Assembly: GCA_002687025.1 (NCBI GenBank)
Contig: NYZG01000372.1
Span: forward strand, 1-13,476
DNA length: 13,476 nt
Direction: 5' to 3'
Source: Candidatus Poribacteria bacterium
GTDB taxonomy: Bacteria > Poribacteria > WGA-4E > GCA-2687025
Both the position numbers and the translations under genes were made by a program. The notes under the pieces were generated by a model, which was not told where the DNA came from, searched no databases, and was given only the letters and a program-made list of their open reading frames with translations. The first letter of the stretch is position 1. Every line of letters begins with the position of its first letter. Shown one piece after another: positions 1 through 7,146 of this stretch.

Positions 1-352
1 CGCCATACGGTTCGAGGATCTTCCCGGTGGGACCAATGCTCGCGGCCACGAACGGCCCGCCGATGCTCCGCACCAGGGCAACGGCCGCGGCGTTGATCTC
101 GGCCACGCGTTCGGCGAGGCCGTAGCGCTCCAGCTTCGGGCGGGACCCGCCGAACGTATTCGCCAGGACCACGTCGGCGCCGGCGTCGGCATAGCCGCGG
201 TGCACGGCCCTCACGGCGTCGGCGTTCTCGATGTTCCAGAGCTCCGGGCACGCGCCTGGCTTCAGCCCGGCGGACTCCAGCATCGTTCCCATCGCGCCGT
301 CGGCGATGAGAATGCCCTCGCTGAGCCTATCGAGAATCCCGCCGTCGGCCAT
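1..352 (-). CDS. Homocysteine S-methyltransferase family protein (partial, C-terminus outside window)
   Basis: The 117 visible residues match the start of the homocysteine S-methyltransferase domain found in MetH, MmuM and BHMT. I read this by translating the reverse strand. Family landmarks are DGAMGTML (residues 18-25), PELWN (36-40), GADVVLANTFGGS (58-70) and ASIGPTGKIL (104-113). Proteins of this family move a methyl group onto the thiol of homocysteine using a zinc ion. The zinc-binding cysteines lie in the C-terminal half, which is not in this window, so activity cannot be judged here. ATG at 352 follows the upstream stop by only 3 nt, with a weak GGAAGA-like ribosome site, so it is cotranscribed with the UroD-fold genes. 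In this setting the methyl donor may be the separate corrinoid protein encoded at 6289-6921. It could instead be the first domain of a larger MetH-like protein; only the sequence beyond position 1 would tell. Confidence 0.87.
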   Translation of the reverse strand, partial: MADGGILDRLSEGILIADGAMGTMLESAGLKPGACPELWNIENADAVRAVHRGYADAGADVVLANTFGGSRPKLERYGLAERVAEINAAAVALVRSIGGPFVAASIGPTGKILEPYG

Positions 353-355
353 CGG

Positions 356-1534
356 TCAGGTCTTCCAGTAGCCGGGGCGCGCCTTGATCTTCTTGATCTC
401 CGGCCGCGCCTCGAACTCTTCGGGACGCGGAATGCCGAACGTGTCCCGTTTCAGGTCCAGGTAGTACAGGTAGTCCTCGAACGTGACCGTCGGCGGGCAG
501 CGATGGTCCACGTGAGGAATCCATCCACCTTCCTTGACGTAGGGCTCCATCCGCTTGATCTCCTCGCGGATGGCCTCTTTGCCCGCCCCGAGCGCGTGCT
601 TGTTCACGCCGCCGAGGATAACGACCTGCTCACCCCACTTCTCACGCACGGCGATGGGATCGGTCTGGTCCCGCCCGGCGCCGACCTCGCAGGGGAAGAT
701 GCCCGTCAGGCCGCCTTCCAGCCACGGGTCGATGGCGTCGATGACGCGCCCGTCGCAGTCGGTGAAGATGATGTCGATGTCGTTCTCGTGGAGGACGTCG
801 GTGATCATCTTGTAGCGCGGCGTGAGGAACTCGCGGAACATCGCCGGCGAGATCATCGGCCCCTGCCGGAACGCCATGTCTTCCCAGCCGGCCGCGTAGT
901 CGATGTTGATCTCCTCGGCCGACTTGCGGATCACGGTCGTGGTGAGCGTGGCGAGATGCTCGATCATGTCATGCATCAGCTCGGGGTCGTCGTACATCAT
1001 GACGGTGATGTTCTCGAACCCCATCCAGTCGCGCAGCCATCCGAAGATGCTGCCGATACTGATGCCTACCGGGCGATCCCAGTCCGGCGAATTGAACCGC
1101 GCCTTGATGTCCTCCCAGTCGTCCCGGTTCTCGGGGTAACGGGACTCAAGGGCGATGTCCAGCTTCGGCAGGAACTCCTCTTCCCACGACTTGCGGTCTT
1201 TCAGCGTGTGATCCATGAACTGCGGAATCGTGTCTCCGCCATCGGTGAACACCTTCGTGATGACGCCGTTCGAGTTCCGCTCGATCCTGTAATCGTCGGC
1301 CTCCTCCAGCGTCTCGGTCTTGAAGCCGGGGGTCATCCCTATGCCCACGGGCACGCCGCTTCTCGGCGCGAACCCGAAGTAGGGGTCGCAGTTGCCGTTG
1401 CTGTTGATCTCGGTCGGTAGCCCGTGCTCGTGCCACGTGGTGAAGGTGCTTTCCCAGAAGCCGAACTCTTCGTCCGGGACGTGGTCCACCGGCTGGAAAT
1501 TCAGCGTGCGTACCCAGCGCTCTCGATGCGTCAT
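356..1534 (-). CDS. Uroporphyrinogen decarboxylase-fold methyltransferase family protein (paralog 3)
   Basis: This 392-aa protein has the layout of the UroD/MtaA/CmuA superfamily: a typical MTHRERWVRTL start, a TIM-barrel body, an SPAMFREFLTPRY segment (residues 229-241) and a C-terminal G-W-I-P-H-V-D-H-R-C segment. True UroD makes coproporphyrinogen, but operon-borne relatives without haem genes nearby are usually corrinoid methyltransferases, which is what I infer here. At the place where MtaA-type enzymes have the zinc pair H-x-C, this protein reads TDCDG (258-262), so the His is replaced. Cys282, His341, His344 and Cys346 are other possible metal ligands. ATG at 1534 is well supported by GGGAGG about 7 nt upstream. 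The gap to the preceding gene is 52 nt. It has an extra C-terminal tail (about residues 366-392) with many charged residues. Substrate unknown. Confidence 0.88.
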   Translation of the reverse strand: MTHRERWVRTLNFQPVDHVPDEEFGFWESTFTTWHEHGLPTEINSNGNCDPYFGFAPRSGVPVGIGMTPGFKTETLEEADDYRIERNSNGVITKVFTDGGDTIPQFMDHTLKDRKSWEEEFLPKLDIALESRYPENRDDWEDIKARFNSPDWDRPVGISIGSIFGWLRDWMGFENITVMMYDDPELMHDMIEHLATLTTTVIRKSAEEINIDYAAGWEDMAFRQGPMISPAMFREFLTPRYKMITDVLHENDIDIIFTDCDGRVIDAIDPWLEGGLTGIFPCEVGAGRDQTDPIAVREKWGEQVVILGGVNKHALGAGKEAIREEIKRMEPYVKEGGWIPHVDHRCPPTVTFEDYLYYLDLKRDTFGIPRPEEFEARPEIKKIKARPGYWKT

Positions 1535-1586
1535 GCTAAGCCTCCCGCTCGCCTTCTCGGCGCGTTCGATCGGTCAACGAGCGCGT

Positions 1587-2534
1587 CTACGAATAGCGCC
1601 CATGCTTCTTGCGCAGATCCATGATGAGTTCGTACCGCTCCAAGGGCATCCCCTTGAAGGCGACGTTGCTCGTCGTAAAGATGAAGCCGCCGCCCGGCAT
1701 CCCATGCTTCAGCGAATACGTCGCGTCGGCGATGACTTCCTCGTCGGTGCCGGTCTGTAGCAGCCCGCAGTTCACGTTGCCGCACAGGCACACCTTGTCC
1801 CCGTACAGCCGCTTCACCTCGGCGATGTCGACTCCCGCCTGCGGATCGATCGAGTGGAGTCCATGCGCGTTGCACTCGACGAGCTGGTCGAGGATGGGCA
1901 TGATGTCGCCGTCGGTGTGCTTGATGACGTACGCGCCCATCTCCCGATATCCCGCCACCAGCCGTGTGAGGTAGGGGGTCACGTGTTTGCGGAACATCGG
2001 CGGCGAGAAGAACGGCCCGTCGTTGAAGCAGTAGTCGGCGCACAGCGCGAACCCGTCGAGGGCGCCGTCGAGCTTCTTCGGCGCGCCTTCCAGGGCGCCA
2101 TCCACCATCGCGTCGGCGCGGTCGTTCATCTCGTCCGGGCGAGTGAAGAACGACTCGGCGAACTCGATCATGGTGTCGCCGTTAGGGATCGACCATGTGG
2201 CGTCCCCGTGCGCTACGAGCAGGTACTTGTCGCCCACGATGTCGCGGATCGCGTGCGCCGTCCGACGGAGGCCGTCCTCGCTGCCCCCCGTCGTGATCAT
2301 GATGATGTTCCAGTCGTACGTGTCCGCTACCTGCACGTGCAGATCGGCGTTCTCGTGGTAGAGCGCGTCGCGCTTTGCCCCGGTCGCCTCATCAAGGACG
2401 TTTCCGCCGTGGTAGCTTCGCCCGAACGCCTCCTGCGTGAGTTGGAACTCCAACTCGAAGGTGGGCACGAGCCCTTTCGGCTGGCGCAGTTCCAACGCAT
2501 CCACGGCGGCCTGGCGAGGCGTCTGGTCAGTCAT
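1587..2534 (-). CDS. Uroporphyrinogen decarboxylase-fold methyltransferase family protein (paralog 2)
   Basis: This 315-aa UroD-superfamily protein is the shortest of the three paralogs and lacks about 25-50 residues at the N-terminus relative to them. Recognisable parts are FFSPPMFRKHVTPYL (residues 175-189), the barrel strand YVIKHTDGD (202-210) and GLHSIDPQAGVDIAEVK (225-241). The metal site reads H206-T-D208 instead of the H-x-C of MtaA-type methyltransferases. The distal position, Cys in MtaA, falls in FTTSN (286-290), so the classical thiol ligands are missing there. Cys249, Cys251 and Cys256 lie nearby in sequence. It may therefore bind metal differently or act as a substrate-side enzyme; this is inference. 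The start is uncertain: ATG at 2534 overlaps the upstream stop by 8 nt and ATG at 2543 by 17 nt, and neither has a strong ribosome site. I chose the shorter overlap. The overlap implies translational coupling with paralog 1. Confidence 0.86.
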   Translation of the reverse strand: MTDQTPRQAAVDALELRQPKGLVPTFELEFQLTQEAFGRSYHGGNVLDEATGAKRDALYHENADLHVQVADTYDWNIIMITTGGSEDGLRRTAHAIRDIVGDKYLLVAHGDATWSIPNGDTMIEFAESFFTRPDEMNDRADAMVDGALEGAPKKLDGALDGFALCADYCFNDGPFFSPPMFRKHVTPYLTRLVAGYREMGAYVIKHTDGDIMPILDQLVECNAHGLHSIDPQAGVDIAEVKRLYGDKVCLCGNVNCGLLQTGTDEEVIADATYSLKHGMPGGGFIFTTSNVAFKGMPLERYELIMDLRKKHGRYS

Positions 2535-3603
2535 AGGAACCATATTCGTGGACGAGGTCGATCACGCGGCAGTACTGCTCGTAGCTCACGTTGTCCGGCA
2601 CGGAGTGGTCCGAGTGGTAGATGTACCCGCCGCCCTGCTTCGCGTGGCCGATCTTGACGCGGATCTCCTCCTCGATGTCGGCCGGGTCCGGGCTCGCCAT
2701 CACCCGCACGTCGATGCCGCCCATGAACGAGAGATCGTCGCCGTAAAGGTCCTTCAGCTCGACGACATCCATCCCGGCTTTCACTTCCAGCGGCTGAAGG
2801 CAGCTCAGCCCGGCGTCGATGAGGTCGGGGATGAACTCCTTCACGCAGCCGCACGAATGCAGGATGACCGGCAGGCCGCGGTCGCGGAAGAAGCCGAACG
2901 CCTTCGCGTGCGCGGGCTTCGCCAGGCGGCGATACTGGTCCGGCGAGAAGAGCGTGCCGTTGCGATAGCCCATGTCGTCGTAGAGAAACGCGCCGTCGAA
3001 GTGGTACCCGGCGTCCAGCATGGCCTGCGCCGTGTCGACCACCAGGTCCGCCGACGACATGAACATGTCCGCGACCCACTCCTCGTCCTCGGCGAACGCC
3101 ATGAGCAGGTTTTCGGAGCCGATCATCGCCTGCGTCTTGTCGTAGCCGACGACGCCCGAGTAGCTGACCCAGTGCCCCTTTTTGGACGACGCATGGGAGT
3201 TCGCCGCGCCGTCGACGTTGACGCGCGAGTCGTTCATGTCGAAGCGGGGACGGATCTGTTCCCAGTCGTCCCGCGTTTTGATGGTGAAGTCGATCATTTC
3301 CGGCGTGGATATCTTGCCCTTCCAGTTCTTGGCCAGGGCGCCGTTCGCGTTGCGCACGATCCTATGCTCGTCGGTGTCCTCGACCACCTCGGACGGCAAC
3401 TGCGCGGAAGTGTCCGCCCCGAAGCTGACCATCTCGAAGCCGAAAAGGTCGAACGCGTTCACGTCGGCGGGCATGCCTTCGTTCCGCCACCGCGTGATGG
3501 CGGTGGCCCAGGGGCCGTCCTGTAGCGCGACGCGATCCGCCTCCTCATGCGCGAGGGCGGCGTTGATGCGTTCCCGTGACGTCATTCGGTTTATGCGGGC
3601 CAT
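2527..3603 (-). CDS. Uroporphyrinogen decarboxylase-fold methyltransferase family protein (paralog 1)
   Basis: This 358-aa protein is the paralog closest to the MtaA/MtbA pattern. It has MTSRERINAAL at the N-terminus (residues 7-17), FLYDDMGYRNGTLFSPDQYRR (206-226) with a family-typical Asp pair, and a metal motif LHSCGC (248-253) giving H249-x-C251. The distal ligand is probably His330 or His333 in YHSDHSVP (329-336), where MtaA has Cys. Enzymes of this type use zinc to activate a thiol or a substrate for methyl transfer to or from a corrinoid protein; which direction applies here cannot be told. ATG at 3603 has GGGGAG 6 nt upstream, which supports it over the internal Met7. The gap after the DUF1638 gene is only 14 nt and its stop codon is nearly adjacent to this ribosome site. 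The 3' end overlaps paralog 2. Confidence 0.9.
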   Translation of the reverse strand: MARINRMTSRERINAALAHEEADRVALQDGPWATAITRWRNEGMPADVNAFDLFGFEMVSFGADTSAQLPSEVVEDTDEHRIVRNANGALAKNWKGKISTPEMIDFTIKTRDDWEQIRPRFDMNDSRVNVDGAANSHASSKKGHWVSYSGVVGYDKTQAMIGSENLLMAFAEDEEWVADMFMSSADLVVDTAQAMLDAGYHFDGAFLYDDMGYRNGTLFSPDQYRRLAKPAHAKAFGFFRDRGLPVILHSCGCVKEFIPDLIDAGLSCLQPLEVKAGMDVVELKDLYGDDLSFMGGIDVRVMASPDPADIEEEIRVKIGHAKQGGGYIYHSDHSVPDNVSYEQYCRVIDLVHEYGSYD

Positions 3604-3617
3604 CGTTCGCTCCCCAC

Positions 3618-4403
3618 CTATCCGGTGTCGTGTCCGAAAGCCGTGAGTTGGTCGGCGCGGATGATGTCCGCGTCCACCGTATCCTGTATCGAGTGCCCGG
3701 GCGGGACGATGAGGAAGTCATCGTTCCACTCGCCGTTGAGGAATCGGAACATGAGGCCCGTGTTGCCCTCGAGTTCCTCGTAGTTCCATTCGTTCTTGCC
3801 GGCCAGGTCCTCGACGAAGGCTCGGTACGCGGGAAGATCGCCCACGCCTGTGTCGATGAATGCCAGACGCTTGTAGTCCGCCGTCCACGACGCCTCCATC
3901 TCCAGCAGGTACTTGGCGTTGTCCTCGCCGTACTTCTCGACGTACATGGCGTACTTCGTAGCCTTCGCCGCTTCGGCCTGAGGCGCGTCGCCATCGACCG
4001 AGGAGCGCTTCGCATCATGGTGATCGACCCATCCCGGCGAGTAGTAGTACGTGCCCGGGTTCGCGTTGAACTCCTCGGTATACCTGTCGCGCGAGCCGAG
4101 GAACACGGTGATGCAGTCATGCGCGCGAGGGGCGACGAGGGGTATCGACCGCGCCGTGAGCCCAACGTACCCACGGCTGCACAGCCCGTAGCCGATAAGG
4201 ATCGCGTCGGCATCCTCGATCTGATCGACCTGTTCCTGGAGGGTTCCCGCGATCTTACTCGGCGTGTCGTGCAGGCCGAACGGTTGGTACCCGAACTGGA
4301 CATCGTGCGGAACCCGGTCGGCCAGCGTTGCGAACTCGCGCTGGAATACCTCACACGACAGCACGACGAACTTCTTCTTAGACGGCAACGGCAAGTCCCT
4401 CAT
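3618..4403 (-). CDS. DUF1638 domain-containing protein
   Basis: This 261-aa soluble protein has no signal peptide or membrane segment. I recognise the DUF1638 pattern: a start strand FVVLSCEVF (residues 12-20), the segment LIGYGLCSRGYVGL (69-82) and LVAPRAHDCITVFLGSRDRY (89-108). Three cysteines, Cys17, Cys75 and Cys97, with His95, stand in these most conserved blocks and could bind a metal or a cofactor; this is inference. The family has no established biochemical function that I know of. It often occurs beside corrinoid methyltransferases and their activators, and that is the case here: it sits 14 nt after the activator gene and 14 nt before a UroD-fold methyltransferase. A role in corrinoid or metal handling is a reasonable guess only. 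The start at ATG 4403 has no clear ribosome site, so translation may be coupled to the upstream gene. No alternative ATG fits. Confidence 0.88.
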   Translation of the reverse strand: MRDLPLPSKKKFVVLSCEVFQREFATLADRVPHDVQFGYQPFGLHDTPSKIAGTLQEQVDQIEDADAILIGYGLCSRGYVGLTARSIPLVAPRAHDCITVFLGSRDRYTEEFNANPGTYYYSPGWVDHHDAKRSSVDGDAPQAEAAKATKYAMYVEKYGEDNAKYLLEMEASWTADYKRLAFIDTGVGDLPAYRAFVEDLAGKNEWNYEELEGNTGLMFRFLNGEWNDDFLIVPPGHSIQDTVDADIIRADQLTAFGHDTG

Positions 4404-4417
4404 AGCGGTTCGGTGTC

Positions 4418-6226
4418 TTACTCAAACAGCATCGCCTCCGAGAAGCGGTCCTGGAAGTTGGGCAGCCGCGCCACGTGCACGTGCGTCACCCGTCGCGACA
4501 GCGCCTCGCCGCGGGCGCGCATCTCCGCGGAGATCAGCGCAAGCCGCGCCCCGACGAGCGCCGCGTTCCCGACGTATCTGATCTTCTCGTCCGCGATGTC
4601 TGGAATCATCCCCAGGCGTCGCGCGTTCGCGGTGTTCAGGTAGCTCCCGAACCCACCCGCGATCAGCAATTCGTCGATGTCGTCCGCAGGTATGTCCATG
4701 CTGTGCAGGAGCGTGTCGATGCCCGTGCGCACGGCGGCCTTGGCCAACTGCGTTTCGCGGATGTCCCGCTGCGTGACGTACACGGCGTCTCCGTCCTCGC
4801 GCCGCGCCAGGACGAACACGGGGCCGTACTCCCCGTCCTCGATCCGGCCGCGGATGTCGTCGGACAGTGACTCCGGCGCGTCCTCCTCGTTGACCATCCG
4901 CCCGGTCATCTCGACGATGTCGGCGTCGAGCAGTTGCGCCGTCACATCCACCACGCCCGAGCCACAGATGCCGCGCGCCTCGACGCGCCCGACGACGCGA
5001 ATCTCGCACGTGTCGCCGATCGTCACGCGTTCGATGGCGCCGGGGCCCGCGAGCATCCCATGCTCCAAACGCGCGCCCTCGAAGGCGGGGCCGGCGGGGG
5101 TCGAGCACGCCACGATCTCGGCGCCTCGTTGCAGGACCAGTTCGCAGTTCGTGCCGATGTCGGCGAGCAGGCGCACGCCGTCGTATTCCTCGTCGAATCC
5201 CGCAGCTAGCATCGCGCCGACGGTGTCCGCGCCGACGTATCCGGCAATCCCGGCCATCAGGTGGACGCTCGCCACGTCGTTGAACGGCATCGGCATGTCC
5301 GCCGCCGGGACATCGGCGCCCGCGCGCACCACGGGCGTGTAGGGAAGCTGTCCCAACGACTCGGGCGAGATGCCCGCCAGGAGGTGCATCATCGTCGTGT
5401 TGCCCACGGCCACCGCTTCATAGATGTGCGATGGGTCAACGCCCGACATGGCCACGCACTCCTTGATGGTGGAGAGCGCCGCCTCGCGCAGTTCGTCGAG
5501 GCCGCCTTCCTCCGCCACGGAGTGGTTGATACGGGCGATGACGTCGCTCCCGAATCGCGACTGGTCGTTCACCCGGCTGTGCGTGCCGACGGCTTCGCCC
5601 GTCGTCAGGTTCACCAACTGCGCGACGACGGTCGTGGTGCCCACATCCAGCGCGATGCCCAAGGGGTCTTCGTCCACCCCCTCGGGGGAGATCGCCACGA
5701 GCCGGTTGCCGAGGATGGTGGCCTCGTAGGTCTGGCCGTCCTCCATCCCGGTCGCGAGCTGTCGCGCCATGGCCAGGTCGACGCGCAGGTCGGCCCGGGC
5801 GTCCAGCAACTGGGCGACGACATCTACCACGGACTCGGCGTCTTCGAGCCGGCTGCGTTCCCATGTGAAGGTCCGCCGCCGCACATTGGGGAAGAACGGC
5901 ACGTCGCGAGGAGCCCCGCCCGTCAGGACGCGGACGTTCGGCACGCGCGACGCCGCGGGAATCCGCACCGTCGCGTTGGACTGAAGCATTGTCTGGCAGG
6001 CGAGGCGGGAGCCCTCATCGGCGGCAGCGCCGAGAAGGCCGCGCTCCTGAGGCGTCGGCGCGTTGGCCGAGCCTTCTTCGAGCAGCACTCGGCATTTGCC
6101 GCAAGTGCCTTCGCCTCCGCAGGGAGACGTAAGGATCGTGTCATGACGACGGAGCGACTCGAGGACACTACTGTCCTCGGCAGACTCCGCCGTCGTACCG
6201 TCCGGCAGAACGGTGAGTTCGTGCAT
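4418..6226 (-). CDS. RACE-type corrinoid activation protein (2Fe-2S ferredoxin plus ASKHA/DUF4445 domain)
   Basis: This 602-aa protein reactivates corrinoid proteins whose cobalt has slipped to Co(II), reducing it back to Co(I) at the cost of ATP. The N-terminal ferredoxin domain has the [2Fe-2S] pattern C36-x5-C42-x2-C45-x31-C77. A linker region follows (about 90-185). The actin-like ATPase domain shows phosphate-1 motif ALDVGTTTV (192-200), phosphate-2 region LLADIGTNCELVL (353-365) and an adenosine-type motif LLIAGGFGSYL (520-530). STPAGPAFEGA (375-385) and RGICGSGVVD (418-427) are also typical. Length and order match RACE proteins of DUF4445; they differ from RamA, which has a C-terminal 4Fe-4S pair and none is visible here. 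ATG 6226 has an AGGGA ribosome site about 8 nt upstream. The gene lies 62 nt after the corrinoid protein, its probable client. Confidence 0.94.
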   Translation of the reverse strand: MHELTVLPDGTTAESAEDSSVLESLRRHDTILTSPCGGEGTCGKCRVLLEEGSANAPTPQERGLLGAAADEGSRLACQTMLQSNATVRIPAASRVPNVRVLTGGAPRDVPFFPNVRRRTFTWERSRLEDAESVVDVVAQLLDARADLRVDLAMARQLATGMEDGQTYEATILGNRLVAISPEGVDEDPLGIALDVGTTTVVAQLVNLTTGEAVGTHSRVNDQSRFGSDVIARINHSVAEEGGLDELREAALSTIKECVAMSGVDPSHIYEAVAVGNTTMMHLLAGISPESLGQLPYTPVVRAGADVPAADMPMPFNDVASVHLMAGIAGYVGADTVGAMLAAGFDEEYDGVRLLADIGTNCELVLQRGAEIVACSTPAGPAFEGARLEHGMLAGPGAIERVTIGDTCEIRVVGRVEARGICGSGVVDVTAQLLDADIVEMTGRMVNEEDAPESLSDDIRGRIEDGEYGPVFVLARREDGDAVYVTQRDIRETQLAKAAVRTGIDTLLHSMDIPADDIDELLIAGGFGSYLNTANARRLGMIPDIADEKIRYVGNAALVGARLALISAEMRARGEALSRRVTHVHVARLPNFQDRFSEAMLFE

Positions 6227-6288
6227 GTGGCGTCCCTGGAGTGACCCTATAGCTTGACGTGTGGCGCGTTATGCGAAGCCGGGTAAGG

Positions 6289-6921
6289 CTACGCCGCTAC
6301 CAGATCACGCGCAAGCTCCGCGCCCGAGGCGGCGTCCGGGCCGTACCCGTCGGCGCCGATCTCGTTCGCGTAGGTCTCCGTAACCGGGGCGCCGCCGATG
6401 ATGACCTTCACCTGGTCGCGGATGCCCGCTGCGTCCAGGGCTTCGACGGTGTCCTTCATCGCGGGCATGGTCGTGGTGAGCAGAGCGGAGAGCGCGATCA
6501 TGTCCGCGCCGTCCTTCACCGCCTGCACGAACTGCTCCGGCGTCACGTCGATGCCGAGGTCCATGATCGCGAAGCCCGCGCCCTCGAGCATCATGGCGAC
6601 GAGGTTCTTCCCGATGTCGTGCAGATCGCCGCGCACGGTGCCGATGGCGACGGTCCCGACCGGCTCGTAGTCCTGGTCCACGAGGTGTGGGCGCAGAATG
6701 GCCATGGACATCTTCATCGCCCGGGCCGCGATGAGTACCTCGGGCACGTAGAACTCGTGGTTCTTGAACCGCTCGCCGACGACCTGCATGCCGGCGATGA
6801 GTCCGTCGGTGAGTATCTCGGCAGCGGCCGTGCCGTCGGCGAGCGCGCCCTCGGTGGCCTCTACCGCTGCGTCCGCTTTACCACTGATGATGCTGTTCGC
6901 CAGATCTTCGAGACGGGCCAT
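6289..6921 (-). CDS. Corrinoid shuttle protein (MtbC/MtaC-type, B12-binding)
   Basis: This 210-aa protein carries the methyl group on a bound cobamide between partner methyltransferases. Residues 1-85 form the helical cap domain typical of methionine-synthase-like B12 proteins, including VGERFKNHEFYVPEVLIAAR (48-67). Residues 87-210 are the Rossmann-like B12 domain with the base-off/His-on signature D99-L-H101-D-I-G104 (His101 is the lower cobalt ligand), followed by S145-A-L and G176-G177. The length is usual for free-standing MtaC/MtbC-type proteins. I start at ATG 6921 because GGAGGA lies 5 nt upstream. A longer frame from GTG 6981 would add 20 residues with no match to the family. It is the first gene of the operon, which fits the high amounts needed of a shuttle protein. 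Its specific methyl donor is unknown. Confidence 0.95.
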   Translation of the reverse strand: MARLEDLANSIISGKADAAVEATEGALADGTAAAEILTDGLIAGMQVVGERFKNHEFYVPEVLIAARAMKMSMAILRPHLVDQDYEPVGTVAIGTVRGDLHDIGKNLVAMMLEGAGFAIMDLGIDVTPEQFVQAVKDGADMIALSALLTTTMPAMKDTVEALDAAGIRDQVKVIIGGAPVTETYANEIGADGYGPDAASGAELARDLVAA

Positions 6922-7060
6922 GAACGTCCTCCACTCCTGAACTCTCTGCGTAGGCGCTTCCCTTGTCCTATCGCAGTTCACCCTTAGCTTAGCCTCGCTT
7001 TCGCGGGGGTATAAGGGTAGATTCCCACTCTTTTAGCCTATTTCTGGGCTCCGTGTGAAT
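6922..7060 (-). promoter_or_regulatory. Leader and candidate promoter of the corrinoid operon
   Basis: This stretch has no gene and must hold the start signals of the corrinoid operon, since it follows a terminator. The best sigma-70-like match I see on the minus strand is TTCACA (7059-7054, 5 of 6 to consensus), 18 nt, then TAAAAG (7035-7030, 4 of 6). Downstream, ACCCTTA (6980-6986) and TAAGGGT (7012-7018) form a 7-bp inverted repeat with 25 nt between the arms; this could be an operator or a leader stem. GGAGGA at 6927-6932 is the ribosome site of the first gene. No cobalamin riboswitch B12 box is evident. The promoter is a guess from pattern only. Confidence 0.35.
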
Positions 7061-7090
7061 ATCGCGGCGGCCCGGACGAGCGGCCGCGAT
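7061..7090 (-). terminator. Second hairpin of a tandem terminator (possible)
   Basis: ATCGCGGC (7061-7068) pairs perfectly with GCCGCGAT (7083-7090), leaving a 14-nt loop. It directly follows the strong hairpin at 7092-7119. It lacks a T-run, so on its own it would not be called a terminator, but it may help to insulate the corrinoid operon from the flagellar operon. Confidence 0.4.
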
Positions 7091-7091
7091 A

Positions 7092-7119
7092 AAGGGACCC
7101 CGGCTTACCGGGGTCCCTT
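7092..7119 (-). terminator. Rho-independent-type terminator of the flagellar operon
   Basis: A perfect 12-bp stem (AAGGGACCCCGG / CCGGGGTCCCTT) closes a 4-nt loop, beginning 27 nt after the flgE stop codon. Read on the minus strand, the stem ends in CCCTT and is followed by one more T before A, so the T-run is short. GC-rich genomes often have such weak tails. Its place between two unrelated gene sets supports a transcription boundary. Confidence 0.75.
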
Positions 7120-7146
7120 GTCATTCCGTTGGATTAGCTACGGTTG

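Noticed and set aside
200..1420. Long plus-strand open frame (406 aa) antisense to UroD-fold paralog 3
   Set aside because: The product is rich in Arg, His, Val and Asp with no domain pattern; it mirrors a gene with clear family motifs on the other strand, as is usual in GC-rich DNA.
356..3603. Haem biosynthesis hemE annotation for the UroD-fold genes
   Set aside because: Three divergent copies next to B12 shuttle and activator genes, with metal-type motifs and no haem genes, fit corrinoid methyltransferases better than uroporphyrinogen decarboxylase.
6919..6981. Longer start (GTG at 6981) for the corrinoid protein
   Set aside because: ATG 6921 has GGAGGA 5 nt upstream and starts where the family starts; the 20 extra residues match nothing.
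6922..7060. Cobalamin riboswitch before the corrinoid operon
   Set aside because: I looked for the B12 box and its conserved core and saw no convincing match; the leader is also too short for a full riboswitch.
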